A DNA stretch of 33,199 nt from Bacteroidales bacterium (GTDB lineage Bacteria; Bacteroidota; Bacteroidia; Bacteroidales; UBA4181). The position numbers and the translations under genes were made by a program. This document shows positions 8,675-17,263 of this stretch, in pieces (position 1 is the first letter of the stretch; each line of letters begins with the position of its first letter). The notes beneath the pieces are model-generated. The model ran no database searches, was not told the DNA's origin, and saw only the letters and a program-made list of their open reading frames with translations. The stretch is from positions 1-33,199 of the forward strand of contig JAFWVY010000001.1 of the NCBI GenBank assembly GCA_017523725.1. Reading direction: 5' to 3'.

Positions 8675-9348
8675 ATGAAAACGAAGATCGTATATATTTT
8701 GCTCGCCTGTCTGCTGGCCGCATGCAGTGCTAACCCTACGGCGGACACTCCCTCCACAAAGAGCTTCACCGAGCCGGAAAAAGAGTGGCAGGCCAAGATT
8801 GATGCGACGAATGATGCGGCCAAGGCTTATTTAATAGAATTTGGTCTCGGTAGAGAATCCTTCTATCAAGTGCCTGATGGTTTTTTCACTAACCAGGAGG
8901 ACGTGCTGTTCAAGGGGACGCCCATCTATGTCATGGACAGTGTATCCTCTGGACTATCTCCAAGGAAGAGGAATTGGCATCGATGCTGACCCTGCAGACC
9001 GATTGTGCCCAGTATTTCTACGCGAATCAGGGCACGCTCGTCATAGAGACTCTTTCGATTAATCCATCGCTTTACGGGAAACCCCATGGCTTAAAGAGTA
9101 GTATTGGGAAAGGAAGCACTTACCCGTCATCCCTGGAGAAGACGGCCAAATTCATTCAGGACATTGAGAGCGGATGTCCCATGATTACCATTTCAGTGCA
9201 TGCCAACAAGAGCCTCCGTGAAACAGGTGGAGCGCGTTTCTATTTCTATAACGACCAGGGACATTGGAAAGAATGCGGTACCGGCAAAAGCCTTATAGAG
9301 GGGTTGGATGCCTATAGACAGCATTTGGCGTTCACCTTCCATTATTGA
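8675..9348 (+). pseudogene. Frameshifted lipoprotein of unknown function
   Basis: Two frames together spell one protein of about 224 residues. The first (8675 to about 8940) begins with a lipoprotein signal with lipobox LAAC (MKTKIVYILLACLLAAC) and runs into a stop at 8987-8989. The second, open from 8893, carries on with ILWTISKEELASML and ends at 9348. Reading passes from frame 2 to frame 1, which fits the loss of one base near 8939-8945, for example TT to T in AGTGT. I do not recognise the family. The N-terminal half is rich in Lys/Glu/Ala and the C-terminal half looks like a small folded domain. A terminator follows. It may be real decay or a sequencing error, since folC next door has the same kind of defect. 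Confidence 0.7.
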
Positions 9349-9381
9349 ATCCCGGCCCGGATACGGCTGAGACACACAGGG

Positions 9382-9415
9382 AAAAGCGACCGGTAAGCGA
9401 TTATCGGTCGCTTTT
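9382..9415. terminator. Bidirectional terminator
   Basis: AAAAGCGACCG (9382-9392) and CGGTCGCTTTT (9405-9415) form a perfect 11-bp stem with a 12-base loop. The A-run and T-run on the two flanks let it serve both the plus-strand lipoprotein gene and the minus-strand folC gene, which converge here. Confidence 0.85.
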
Positions 9416-9448
9416 GTTGCAAACCCTCTGTCCGGATTGCAAATCGGT

Positions 9449-10740
9449 TCAGACCGCTTCCGCCACGATAAAAGTGCTTCCGCCGATGTAGATCATGTCG
9501 TCCGGCGCGGCTGCCGCACGGGCGGCGGCGACTGCTTCGGCAACGGAAGGCCAGACGTTGCCCGACAATCCGCAGGCGGCTGCCCGCTGTTGCAGTTCCG
9601 CGGCCGGCATGGCCCGGGGGATGGCTGCGGCTGTAAAATAGTATATGGCTTTTTCCGGCAACAGTTTCAGTACGCTGTCCACGTCTTTGTCGCTGACCAT
9701 GCCGAAGACCATGTGCAGCCGGCGGCAGCGTGTGCGCCGCAGTTGCTCGGCAATCCAGGCAAAGCCGTGCGCGTTGTGCGCGATGTCGCAGACGGTGTAG
9801 GGGTGACGCGCCAGCACCTGCCACCGGCCGGCGAGGCCGGTCGTTCCGGCGGCCCGGCGCAGGGCCGGGCGGACGCCCGATTCCGGAATATCGATATGAA
9901 GATCACGCAGTGCCCGCAGTACGCTCCATACCGTGACGATATTCTTGCGCTGGTAGCGCCCCTGCAGGTCGATGGTCAAAGCGATGTCTTCCGGCTCAGC
10001 GCCGCTTGTCCGCAGTACGAAATGCTGGCGGCCGTGGCCGGTGATCCGCTGCCGCACTACGGTGGCCTCTTTGTCGGCGAACCGGATGGGAGCCCCGTTT
10101 TTCTCTGCCGTCTGCAGGAATACGCCGTCGGTTTCCGGATCCGATTCGCCGATGACGACGGGCGTGCCCGGCTTGATGATGCCGGCTTTTTCCGCGGCGA
10201 TCTGCGGTTTGGTGTCGCCCAGCAGCGCCGTGTGGTCGAGACCGATGTTGGTGATGACCGACAGCACCGGCCGGATGATGTTGGTCGAGTCGAGCCGGCC
10301 GCCCAGTCCGGTTTCGATGACGGCGAAATCGACGTTTTCTTCGGCAAAATAATCGAGGCCATGGCCGAGGTCATCTCGAAGAAGGAGGGATGGAGCCGGT
10401 CGAACAGCGGCATGCAGCGTTCCACGAATGCAATGACGCGCTCCTCTGGAATCATTTCACCGTTGATGCGGATGCGTTCCCTGAAATCCTTGATGTGCGG
10501 GGAGGTGAACAGACCTGTCTTGTAGCCTGCGCCCTGGAGCAGGGCGGCCGTCATGTGCGCCACGGAACCTTTGCCGTTGGTGCCGGCCACATGGACGATA
10601 CGGTAGCGCCGGTGCGGGCATCCGCAGAATTCGTCCAGCGCACGGGCCCGGTCCAGCCCCGGCTTGTAGGCGCCGGAACCGATCTGCTGGAATTCGGGCA
10701 GTGAGGTGTACAGATATTCGAGGGTCTGGGCGTAATCCAT
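9449..10740 (-). pseudogene. folC: folC, folylpolyglutamate/dihydrofolate synthase, with single-base frameshift
   Basis: FolC adds glutamate to dihydropteroate and to folates. The N-terminal part (10740 to about 10357) has the ATP loop GTNGKGS (residues 53-59), then SPHIKDFRERI and FFEMTSAMA. The C-terminal part continues in another frame with VIETGLGGRLD, ITNIGLDHTALLG and EKAGIIKPG, and ends at 9449. Adding one A on the plus strand at about 10356 (GCC TCG ATT becomes GCC TTC GAT TAT TTT) restores one continuous protein of about 430 residues, the normal family length. All key motifs are otherwise intact. folC is usually essential, so a sequencing error is at least as likely as real inactivation. 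It starts 2 bases after the nitroreductase stop. Confidence 0.88.
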
Positions 10741-10742
10741 GG

Positions 10743-11258
10743 CTACCACTGGTTGTCCCAGTGAATCTTTTCGGGTTCGAAACGGTCTGGCTGCTCGTTG
10801 TAGTCCCGGCCCGGATATCCGATTGAAACCACGGCGAAGGGCGTGATATTGTCCGGGATGGGCACCAGTCGCCGGAGGGCGTCCATGCGTTCCTGGCGGG
10901 GATAGATGCCGAGCCATACGGCGCCGAGGCCGTGGCCGTGGGCGGCGAGCAACAGGTTCTGTGTTGCGGCGGCGCAGTCCACCGGCAGGTATTCCGGCGT
11001 ATCGGCCGCCTGGCTGTCGCCGTAAACGATGACGGCCCACTGGGCATAGGTCAGCATCCGGGAGAACGGGTGGGCGGCCATGATGCCGTCGAGGATGCGG
11101 CGGTCCTGCGTGGGCAGGAAATGCCATGGCCGCGTGTTCTTGGCCGACGGGGCATACATGGCGTGACGCAGCACGTCTTCAATGGTTTCACGGCTTACCG
11201 GCCGGTCGCTGTAACGGCGTACACTGCGGCGGGTCAACAGTCCTTCGAGGAGTTCCAT
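10743..11258 (-). CDS. Nitroreductase family protein
   Basis: This is a 171-residue FMN-dependent oxidoreductase of the small nitroreductase type. The N-terminal RRSVRRY phosphate-contacting motif, the APSAKNTRPWHF segment around residues 35-47 and the GLGAVWLGIYP block near residue 110 are typical. These enzymes form homodimers in the cytoplasm and reduce quinones, nitro compounds or related substrates with NAD(P)H; the natural substrate is unknown. The start is the ATG at 11258, where MELLEGLLTRRSVRRY gives the usual short N-terminus; frames further upstream show no family sequence. It is followed after 2 bases by folC, suggesting one transcript. Confidence 0.88.
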   Translation of the reverse strand: MELLEGLLTRRSVRRYSDRPVSRETIEDVLRHAMYAPSAKNTRPWHFLPTQDRRILDGIMAAHPFSRMLTYAQWAVIVYGDSQAADTPEYLPVDCAAATQNLLLAAHGHGLGAVWLGIYPRQERMDALRRLVPIPDNITPFAVVSIGYPGRDYNEQPDRFEPEKIHWDNQW

Positions 11259-11322
11259 GGCAGGATATATTTTGGTTTCAAATGCGATTTTTGTCTCAAA
11301 AGCAATTAATTTTGCCGATTGA

Positions 11323-11330
11323 CAAAAGTA
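11323..11330 (-). promoter_or_regulatory. -7 box for the nitroreductase-folC unit
   Basis: TACTTTTG on the minus strand, 65 bases before the nitroreductase ATG. On the plus strand a TAATTTTG at 11307-11314 could serve the divergent DUF6452 gene. No well-spaced TTG was found for either. Confidence 0.4.
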
Positions 11331-11339
11331 CGACATTTT

Positions 11340-11870
11340 ATGATGCACCGTTTCCGCCCGTTCCTTTTTCTGTCGCTGCTGCCGGCGCTCTGCCTCTGGC
11401 TGTCCGCCTGCGACGAATACTGCGACCAGGGGACGACATCGGCCATGGTACTGCAGCTTTGCATGGACGACGAGAAAGAGACCCCCGTCGCGCTCAAGTC
11501 GTCCGAATATGCCGTGGCGGGCATCGGTACGCTGGCCGACTCCACACGGATTACCCGTTACGACAGCAAAGGGCTTTGGCTGCTGCCGCTCTCGAACGGC
11601 TCCGACACGACCTGTTTCACTATTCATGTGAAAGACAGCCCCGATTACGAGCTCATGGTGGTAGCCACCCGTTCTGCCAGACTCATCTCGGATGTTTGCG
11701 GCTGCGCCACAGTGGCGTCCATTCAAGCCATTGACATCAAGGCAGTGGAGGACGCCGCTCCTGAGACGGTCTATACCATCAAGCGCCACGTCATCTGCGA
11801 TCCGGAGGTCCGCGTGCTGACCTTTGCCGAAAATTACCAGTATGTCACGAATCTCAAGATATTTTTTTAG
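11340..11870 (+). CDS. DUF6452 family lipoprotein
   Basis: This 176-residue protein has a lipoprotein signal (MMHRFRPFLFLSLLPALCLW, lipobox LSAC) followed by CDEYCDQG. Several cysteines (CDEYC near the mature N-terminus, CGC in the middle, HVICDP near the end) may pair in the periplasm. The pattern fits DUF6452, a Bacteroidales family of unknown function usually found beside DUF6048, as here. The open frame extends to a TTG at 11319, but the ATGs at 11340 or 11343 give the normal signal peptide. The next gene starts inside its 3' end, a 29-base overlap, so the two are translationally coupled. Confidence 0.75.
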   Translation: MMHRFRPFLFLSLLPALCLWLSACDEYCDQGTTSAMVLQLCMDDEKETPVALKSSEYAVAGIGTLADSTRITRYDSKGLWLLPLSNGSDTTCFTIHVKDSPDYELMVVATRSARLISDVCGCATVASIQAIDIKAVEDAAPETVYTIKRHVICDPEVRVLTFAENYQYVTNLKIFF

Positions 11871-12519
11871 CCTGCTTCTGCTGATGACCGTACTTCCGCT
11901 GTCCGCCCAGGATACCGTGAAATACGACATCGCCCGCACGCACGGACTCCGCCTTGGCGTCGACATATCGCGCCTGGTGCTGCCGCTGCTGTACGACGAC
12001 AACCGGTTCGGCCTGGAGCTCACGCTCGACAAGCAGGTCTCGAAAGATATCTTCGCGACGGTGGAGGCCGGCTACCTGACCATGGACAGCCGCAAGAAAG
12101 GATACCATTACGAGATGAACGGCTCCTATTTCCGGGTGGGCGGCGACCTTCAGATAGTCCGTTACCGGTTCCGTGAGGGGCGTGATCACGTCTATGGCGG
12201 CATCCGCTACGGTTTTTCATCGTTTACGCATCAAGCCTCTGACATTGAGGTTTCTGCGGGATATTGGCCGGGCGCGAAGCTGCCAGACATTCCATCGGAA
12301 AGCCTCTCTTCGCACTGGCTGGAATTCGTGGCCGGTATCAAAGTGGAACTGGCCAGGCGTCTCTATCTGGGCGCGGCCCTGCGCGGCAAGCGCCAGCTGG
12401 TGGCTCCCAAGTCGAAGAACAACATGGACGCCATCAACGTGCCGGGGTATGGTCCCGGCGCCGATAACCATACGCTCAGTCTTTCATATAGCATTTTATA
12501 TATGTTCGGTCCTTATTAA
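11842..12519 (+). CDS. DUF6048 family outer-membrane-like protein
   Basis: This is a 225-residue exported protein with signal peptide MSRISRYFFSLLLLMTVLPLSAQ, followed by alternating amphipathic strands such as FGLELTLDKQVSKD, FATVEAGYLTMD and LARRLYLGAALRGKR, and a C-terminus ending in aromatic residues (LYMFGPY). This is the layout of a small beta-barrel. It matches DUF6048, function unknown. The ATG at 11842 overlaps the end of DUF6452. A TTG start at 11824 is possible but gives a poorer signal. purB follows after 13 bases, so it is probably transcribed with the housekeeping genes downstream. Confidence 0.75.
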   Translation: MSRISRYFFSLLLLMTVLPLSAQDTVKYDIARTHGLRLGVDISRLVLPLLYDDNRFGLELTLDKQVSKDIFATVEAGYLTMDSRKKGYHYEMNGSYFRVGGDLQIVRYRFREGRDHVYGGIRYGFSSFTHQASDIEVSAGYWPGAKLPDIPSESLSSHWLEFVAGIKVELARRLYLGAALRGKRQLVAPKSKNNMDAINVPGYGPGADNHTLSLSYSILYMFGPY

Positions 12520-12532
12520 ATAACTTATTATC

Positions 12533-13876
12533 ATGGAATTGAATGCACTCACCGCCGTTTCGCCCGTCGACGGCAGGTATCACGATAAAACAGAGAAACT
12601 GTCGGCATATTTCTCGGAATATGCGCTCATAAAGTATAGACTCAAAGTTGAAGTTGAATACTTTATTGCCTTGTGCGAGATACCTTTAAAACAACTTCAA
12701 GGAGTCGACAAAACATGTTTCGCCGCCCTGCGTGAGATGGCCGCGTCGTTCAGCGAGGCCGATGCCGCCCGTGTCAAGGAAATAGAACGCATCACCAACC
12801 ACGACGTCAAGGCCGTCGAGTATTTCCTCAAGGAGCGTTTCGACGCGGCCGGACTGTCCGCCTTCAAGGAATTCATCCATTTCGGGCTGACGTCGCAGGA
12901 CATCAACAACACCTCGGTGCCGTGGTCGTTCAAGGATGCCGTGCAGCAGACCTATCTGCCGGCGCTCGAAGAGGTGGTGTCGTGGCTTCGCCAGGCTGCG
13001 GAGGCGTGGAAGGACATTCCCATGCTGGCCCATACGCACGGCCAGCCGGCATCGCCGACGCGTCTGGGCAAGGAGATAGGGGTGTTCGTCGAACGGCTTG
13101 ACAAACAGATCGGCACGCTGACCGCGCTGCCGTTCACGGCCAAGTTCGGCGGCGCGACCGGCAATTTCAATGCGCACCATGTGGCCTATCCCGACATCGA
13201 CTGGCGGGCGTTCGGCAACCGTTTCGTGGCCGAAAGGCTGGGATTGGTCCGCGACGAAAATACCACCCAGATCGAGCACTACGACTTCATCGCTGCCCAG
13301 TGTGACGCCATCAAGCGCATCAACGTCATCCTGATTGACCTGTGCCGCGACATCTGGACCTACATCTCGATGGAATACTTCAAGCAGCGCATCCGCCAGA
13401 ACGAGGTCGGCTCGTCGGCCATGCCGCACAAGGTGAACCCCATCGACTTCGAGAACGCCGAAGGCAACCTGGGCGTGGCCAACGCGCTCTTGCAGCACCT
13501 GGCCGCCAAGCTGCCCATCTCGCGCATGCAGCGCGACCTGACCGATTCGACGGTACTCCGGAATATTGGCGTACCGCTGGCTCACACGATGATAGCACTT
13601 GCTTCTTTGATTAAAGGTTTAAACAAGCTCATTGTCAACGAAACCGCCATCGAACAGGATCTGCGCAGGAATTGGATCGTGGTGAGCGAGGGTATCCAGA
13701 CCATCCTCCGCCGCGAGGGGTATCCCAAACCCTATGAGACACTCAAGGCGTTGACGCGCACCAACGAGGCGGTGACCCGCGAGACCATCAACCAGTTCAT
13801 CGACACCCTCGACGTGTCCGATGCGGTGAAAGCCGAACTCAAGGACATCACGCCGTTCAACTATACCGGCATGTAG
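12533..13876 (+). CDS. purB: Adenylosuccinate lyase
   Basis: PurB releases fumarate from SAICAR and from adenylosuccinate, the eighth step of IMP synthesis and the last step to AMP. The 447-residue protein has the fumarase/aspartase superfamily blocks: the TSQDINNTS region, THGQP with His169, and the signature loop GSSAMPHKVNP with the catalytic Ser294/Ser295 pair. Length matches the E. coli-type enzyme. It forms a cytoplasmic homotetramer in known relatives. It sits 13 bases after DUF6048 and 18 bases before the ABC exporter. Confidence 0.96.
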   Translation: MELNALTAVSPVDGRYHDKTEKLSAYFSEYALIKYRLKVEVEYFIALCEIPLKQLQGVDKTCFAALREMAASFSEADAARVKEIERITNHDVKAVEYFLKERFDAAGLSAFKEFIHFGLTSQDINNTSVPWSFKDAVQQTYLPALEEVVSWLRQAAEAWKDIPMLAHTHGQPASPTRLGKEIGVFVERLDKQIGTLTALPFTAKFGGATGNFNAHHVAYPDIDWRAFGNRFVAERLGLVRDENTTQIEHYDFIAAQCDAIKRINVILIDLCRDIWTYISMEYFKQRIRQNEVGSSAMPHKVNPIDFENAEGNLGVANALLQHLAAKLPISRMQRDLTDSTVLRNIGVPLAHTMIALASLIKGLNKLIVNETAIEQDLRRNWIVVSEGIQTILRREGYPKPYETLKALTRTNEAVTRETINQFIDTLDVSDAVKAELKDITPFNYTGM

Positions 13877-13894
13877 CCTGCCAAAACGCCCGAC

Positions 13895-15724
13895 ATGAAG
13901 ATTCTCTCACAGATACTGCAATTTGCGCGACCGTTTCGCCGCTATTGGCCGAAGTATTTGTTTTTCATACTCTTCGGCATCATTTTCAGCCTTTCGAACG
14001 TCACGCTTGTCGCACCGCTCTTCGATTTCATCTTCCAGACCGACTCGGTGACCCGCGTGACGGAACTGCCGGCTTTCGACATCGGACACCTGGACGCCTA
14101 TCTCAAAGCGTTCTACAACTACCATGTCAGCCGGCTGAACGATGCCTACGGCATGCTCCGGACGCTGCTCATCATCGCGGTGGCCATCGTCATCGCCTCG
14201 TTCCTGAGCAACTTCTTCAAATATGTGGCGCAGCGCGTGCTGGTGCGCCTCCGGGCCGATGTCATGCGCAACATGCGCGGGGCGCTGTTCCGCAAGATCA
14301 CGCAGTTGCATATCGGCTATTTCAACGTCGCGCAGAAAGGCAACATCCTGTCTATCGTGTCGAACGATGTCAACGAAATCCAGAACACCATCATCAATTC
14401 GTTCCAGGTGGTTTTCCGCGAGCCGCTGATGATCCTGTTCTATGTGGCGACCCTGTTTATCTATTCTTTCCGCCTGACACTCTTTACGTTGGTGATGCTG
14501 CCCATCGCCGGGTTCCTGGTCAGCAAGCTCATCCGGAAGCTGAAGAAATACGCCAACCGGACCCAGAGCATCCTCGGCCAGATTATCGTGGCTTTCGAAG
14601 AGACCATCTCCGGCATCCGCATTGTCAAGGCGTTCAATGCGCAGCAGCAGGTGACCGACTCTTTCGACCGGCAGAACCATGCATACCGCAATGCGCTCAA
14701 ACAAATGTTCAACCGGCAGGCGATGGCGTCGCCGCTGTCGGAGTTTCTCGGCGTGTCTATCGTGGCGCTCATCGTGCTGTATGCGGGCTACCTGACGCTG
14801 AACGATGTGTCGCCGCTTTCGGTCGGCACCTTCGTCACCTATTTCGCACTCTATTACTTCCTGCTTAACTCGGCCAAATCGCTGGCCAACGAAATCGGCA
14901 ACATCAACCGCGGTCTGGCCTCCGCAAGCCGTCTGCTGTCCATCCTGAACGAACCGAATGCCATCGAAGATCCGGCGAATCCCAAGGATTTGACGTTTGA
15001 GCATGCCATTCGTTACGAAGATGTGTCGTTCAGCTACCAGCAGGAGCCGGTTCTGAAACATGTGTCGCTGACCATACCGAAGGGGGCGACTGTGGCGCTG
15101 GTAGGTCATTCCGGCGCCGGCAAGAGCACGATGGCCGACCTGCTGCCGCGTTTCTACGATGTCACCGGCGGCCGCATCACCATCGACGGTACGGACATCC
15201 GCGACTGCCGGCTGGCCGACCTGACAGCCCTGATGGGCATCGTGACGCAGGAAGCCGTGCTGTTCAACGACACGGTGCGTGCCAACATCGCATTCGGTTC
15301 GCCGGACGCTTCCGACGAAGACATCAGGCGGGCGGCCGTCATCGCCAATGCCGACGAGTTCATCTCGCAGATGGAACAGGGCTACGACACTTGCATCGGC
15401 GACCGCGGCGGACGGCTCTCGGGCGGGCAGCGCCAGCGGCTGGCCATTGCGCGGGCCGTGCTCAAGAATCCGCCGATCCTCATCCTCGACGAGGCGACCT
15501 CGGCCCTGGACACCGAATCGGAACGGCTGGTACAGGAGGCCCTGACCTCCCTCATGAAGGACAGGACATCGGTGGTCATCGCCCACCGTCTTTCGACCAT
15601 CGTCCATGCGGACCTGATCTGTGTCATGGACGACGGACGCATCGTTGAACAGGGCACCCACGAGCAGCTGATGGCCCTGAATGGTGCCTATGCGCATCTC
15701 TACAACCTGCAGGCCCTTAAATAA
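13895..15724 (+). CDS. ABC exporter, MsbA-like (fused membrane and ATPase domains)
   Basis: This 609-residue half-transporter has an N-terminal membrane domain with about six helices (residues about 20-340) and a C-terminal ATPase. Walker A is GHSGAGKS (404-411), the signature LSGGQ is at 508-512, Walker B ends in Asp532 with catalytic Glu533, and the H-loop His is 564. It would work as a homodimer in the inner membrane. The family includes MsbA (lipid A flippase) and many lipid or drug exporters; in Bacteroidales one copy of this type is usually annotated MsbA-like, but substrate cannot be read here. It lies between purB and a GH28 gene, with 8 bases before the latter. Confidence 0.93.
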   Translation: MKILSQILQFARPFRRYWPKYLFFILFGIIFSLSNVTLVAPLFDFIFQTDSVTRVTELPAFDIGHLDAYLKAFYNYHVSRLNDAYGMLRTLLIIAVAIVIASFLSNFFKYVAQRVLVRLRADVMRNMRGALFRKITQLHIGYFNVAQKGNILSIVSNDVNEIQNTIINSFQVVFREPLMILFYVATLFIYSFRLTLFTLVMLPIAGFLVSKLIRKLKKYANRTQSILGQIIVAFEETISGIRIVKAFNAQQQVTDSFDRQNHAYRNALKQMFNRQAMASPLSEFLGVSIVALIVLYAGYLTLNDVSPLSVGTFVTYFALYYFLLNSAKSLANEIGNINRGLASASRLLSILNEPNAIEDPANPKDLTFEHAIRYEDVSFSYQQEPVLKHVSLTIPKGATVALVGHSGAGKSTMADLLPRFYDVTGGRITIDGTDIRDCRLADLTALMGIVTQEAVLFNDTVRANIAFGSPDASDEDIRRAAVIANADEFISQMEQGYDTCIGDRGGRLSGGQRQRLAIARAVLKNPPILILDEATSALDTESERLVQEALTSLMKDRTSVVIAHRLSTIVHADLICVMDDGRIVEQGTHEQLMALNGAYAHLYNLQALK

Positions 15725-15732
15725 ACATATAC

Positions 15733-17223
15733 ATGAAAAAGCTGTTTCTGTTTGTCTCACTGGCCTTATGCTGCCAGTTCGCGGCGTTCGCCGCTGTATT
15801 CAACGTGCGTGACTATGGCGCCAAGGGCGACGGCGTCACCATCGATTCCCCGGCCATCAACGCCGCCATTCAGGCTGCCGCGGCCGACGGCGGCGGCGTG
15901 GTTTTCTTTCCGAAGGGCCGCTATGCCTCTTATTCCATCCGTCTGGCCAGCCATATCGAGCTGAACCTCGAGAAAGGGGCGGTGATCCTGGCGGCCAAGC
16001 CGACCGCCGATGCCGGCTACGACCTCGCCGAAGACTTCGAATACGGCCGTGAATACCAGGACTACGGCCATTCGCATTGGAAAAACTCCCTGATGTGGGG
16101 TATCGGCCTCGAAGACATCGTCATTACCGGTTTCGGCCTGATCGACGGCAGCGGCCTCGTACCGGACTACGGTGACATCCGCGAATTCCGCGTCGCGCCG
16201 CTCCGGGGCAACAAGGCCATCTCGCTCAAGAACTGCCACAACGTCACGCTGGAGAAGTTCACCATGTACAACTGCGGCCACTTTGCGCTGCTGGCCACCG
16301 GCGTGGACAACCTCATCATCCGCGACCTGGTCGTCGATACCCAGCGCGATGGCCTGGACATCGACTGCTGCCGCAACGTGCTCATTACGGGCTGCCGGCT
16401 CAACTGTCCGTGGGACGACGCCATCGTGCTCAAGGCATCGTATGCGCTTGGCAAATTCAAGGACACCGAAGATGTCATCATTTCGGACTGCCTTATTTCC
16501 GGATACAAGGAAGGGACGATGCTCAACAACACCAACCTGCCGCCGACCGAGAAACCGGGCTACACCGTATCGCCCGACACCCGTACGCAGGCCCCGTTCA
16601 TCCACAGGGGGACAGGCCGCATCAAGTTCGGCACGGAGTCGAGCGGAGGCTTCCGTAATATAGCCGTAACAAATTGTACGATAGATTACTGCGGTGGCAT
16701 TCTTTTAGAAACGGTTGATGGTGGACATCTCGAGGATGTCGTCTTCAGCAACATTACCATGCGCGGTACCAATGCGCCGCTCTTCTTCCGGCTCGGCGCC
16801 CGCATGCGCAGTCCCGAAAACACGCCGGTGGGTGTCTTCCGCCGCGTGCTGATCACCGACATCAACGTCAGCGACGCCGACCCGCGCTGGCCCATTCTGA
16901 TTTCCGGCATTCCCGGCCATCGCATCGAAGATGTCACCATCCGCAATTTCCATGTGCAGTTCCAGGGCGGCCTGACGCCGGCCGATGCCGTGCCTGCGGA
17001 CGCCGTGCCGGAAAACGAGGAAAAATACCCCGAGATGACCATGTTCGGCACGATTCCCGCCAAGGGCATGTATCTGCGTCATGTGGACGGCATCGAACTC
17101 GACGGCATCCATTTCAGCTTTGTCAAGCCGGACAGCCGGCCGCTGGTCATCAAGGACGACGTGAGTAAGATCAAGATGCGCAATATCACGGTCGAAGGCG
17201 AGGATGTGACCTCCAGCCTGTAG
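15733..17223 (+). CDS. Secreted glycoside hydrolase family 28 (polygalacturonase-like)
   Basis: This is a 496-residue enzyme with a signal peptide (MKKLFLFVSLALCCQFAAFA) and the right-handed parallel beta-helix of GH28. The N-terminal FNVRDYGAKGDG block is characteristic. Catalytic acids are Asp209/Asp211 (DGLDID, the NTD-motif position) and Asp228-Asp229 (WDDAIVL). The substrate-contacting RIK triplet is at Arg296-Lys298. The canonical GHG motif is not obvious. Known relatives hydrolyse galacturonan or rhamnogalacturonan in the periplasm or at the surface. The gene starts 8 bases after the ABC exporter, an unusual operon partner for a pectin-type enzyme, and no SusC/D genes are near. Confidence 0.9.
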   Translation: MKKLFLFVSLALCCQFAAFAAVFNVRDYGAKGDGVTIDSPAINAAIQAAAADGGGVVFFPKGRYASYSIRLASHIELNLEKGAVILAAKPTADAGYDLAEDFEYGREYQDYGHSHWKNSLMWGIGLEDIVITGFGLIDGSGLVPDYGDIREFRVAPLRGNKAISLKNCHNVTLEKFTMYNCGHFALLATGVDNLIIRDLVVDTQRDGLDIDCCRNVLITGCRLNCPWDDAIVLKASYALGKFKDTEDVIISDCLISGYKEGTMLNNTNLPPTEKPGYTVSPDTRTQAPFIHRGTGRIKFGTESSGGFRNIAVTNCTIDYCGGILLETVDGGHLEDVVFSNITMRGTNAPLFFRLGARMRSPENTPVGVFRRVLITDINVSDADPRWPILISGIPGHRIEDVTIRNFHVQFQGGLTPADAVPADAVPENEEKYPEMTMFGTIPAKGMYLRHVDGIELDGIHFSFVKPDSRPLVIKDDVSKIKMRNITVEGEDVTSSL

Positions 17224-17263
17224 GCGGTTCCAGCCGGCGTTCCGCGCCGTCACTGCAGCCCGG

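Noticed and set aside
17235..17249. CGGCG-TTCCG-CGCCG hairpin between GH28 and thiD as a terminator
   Set aside because: Stem of 5 bp with no T-run on either strand; too weak to call.
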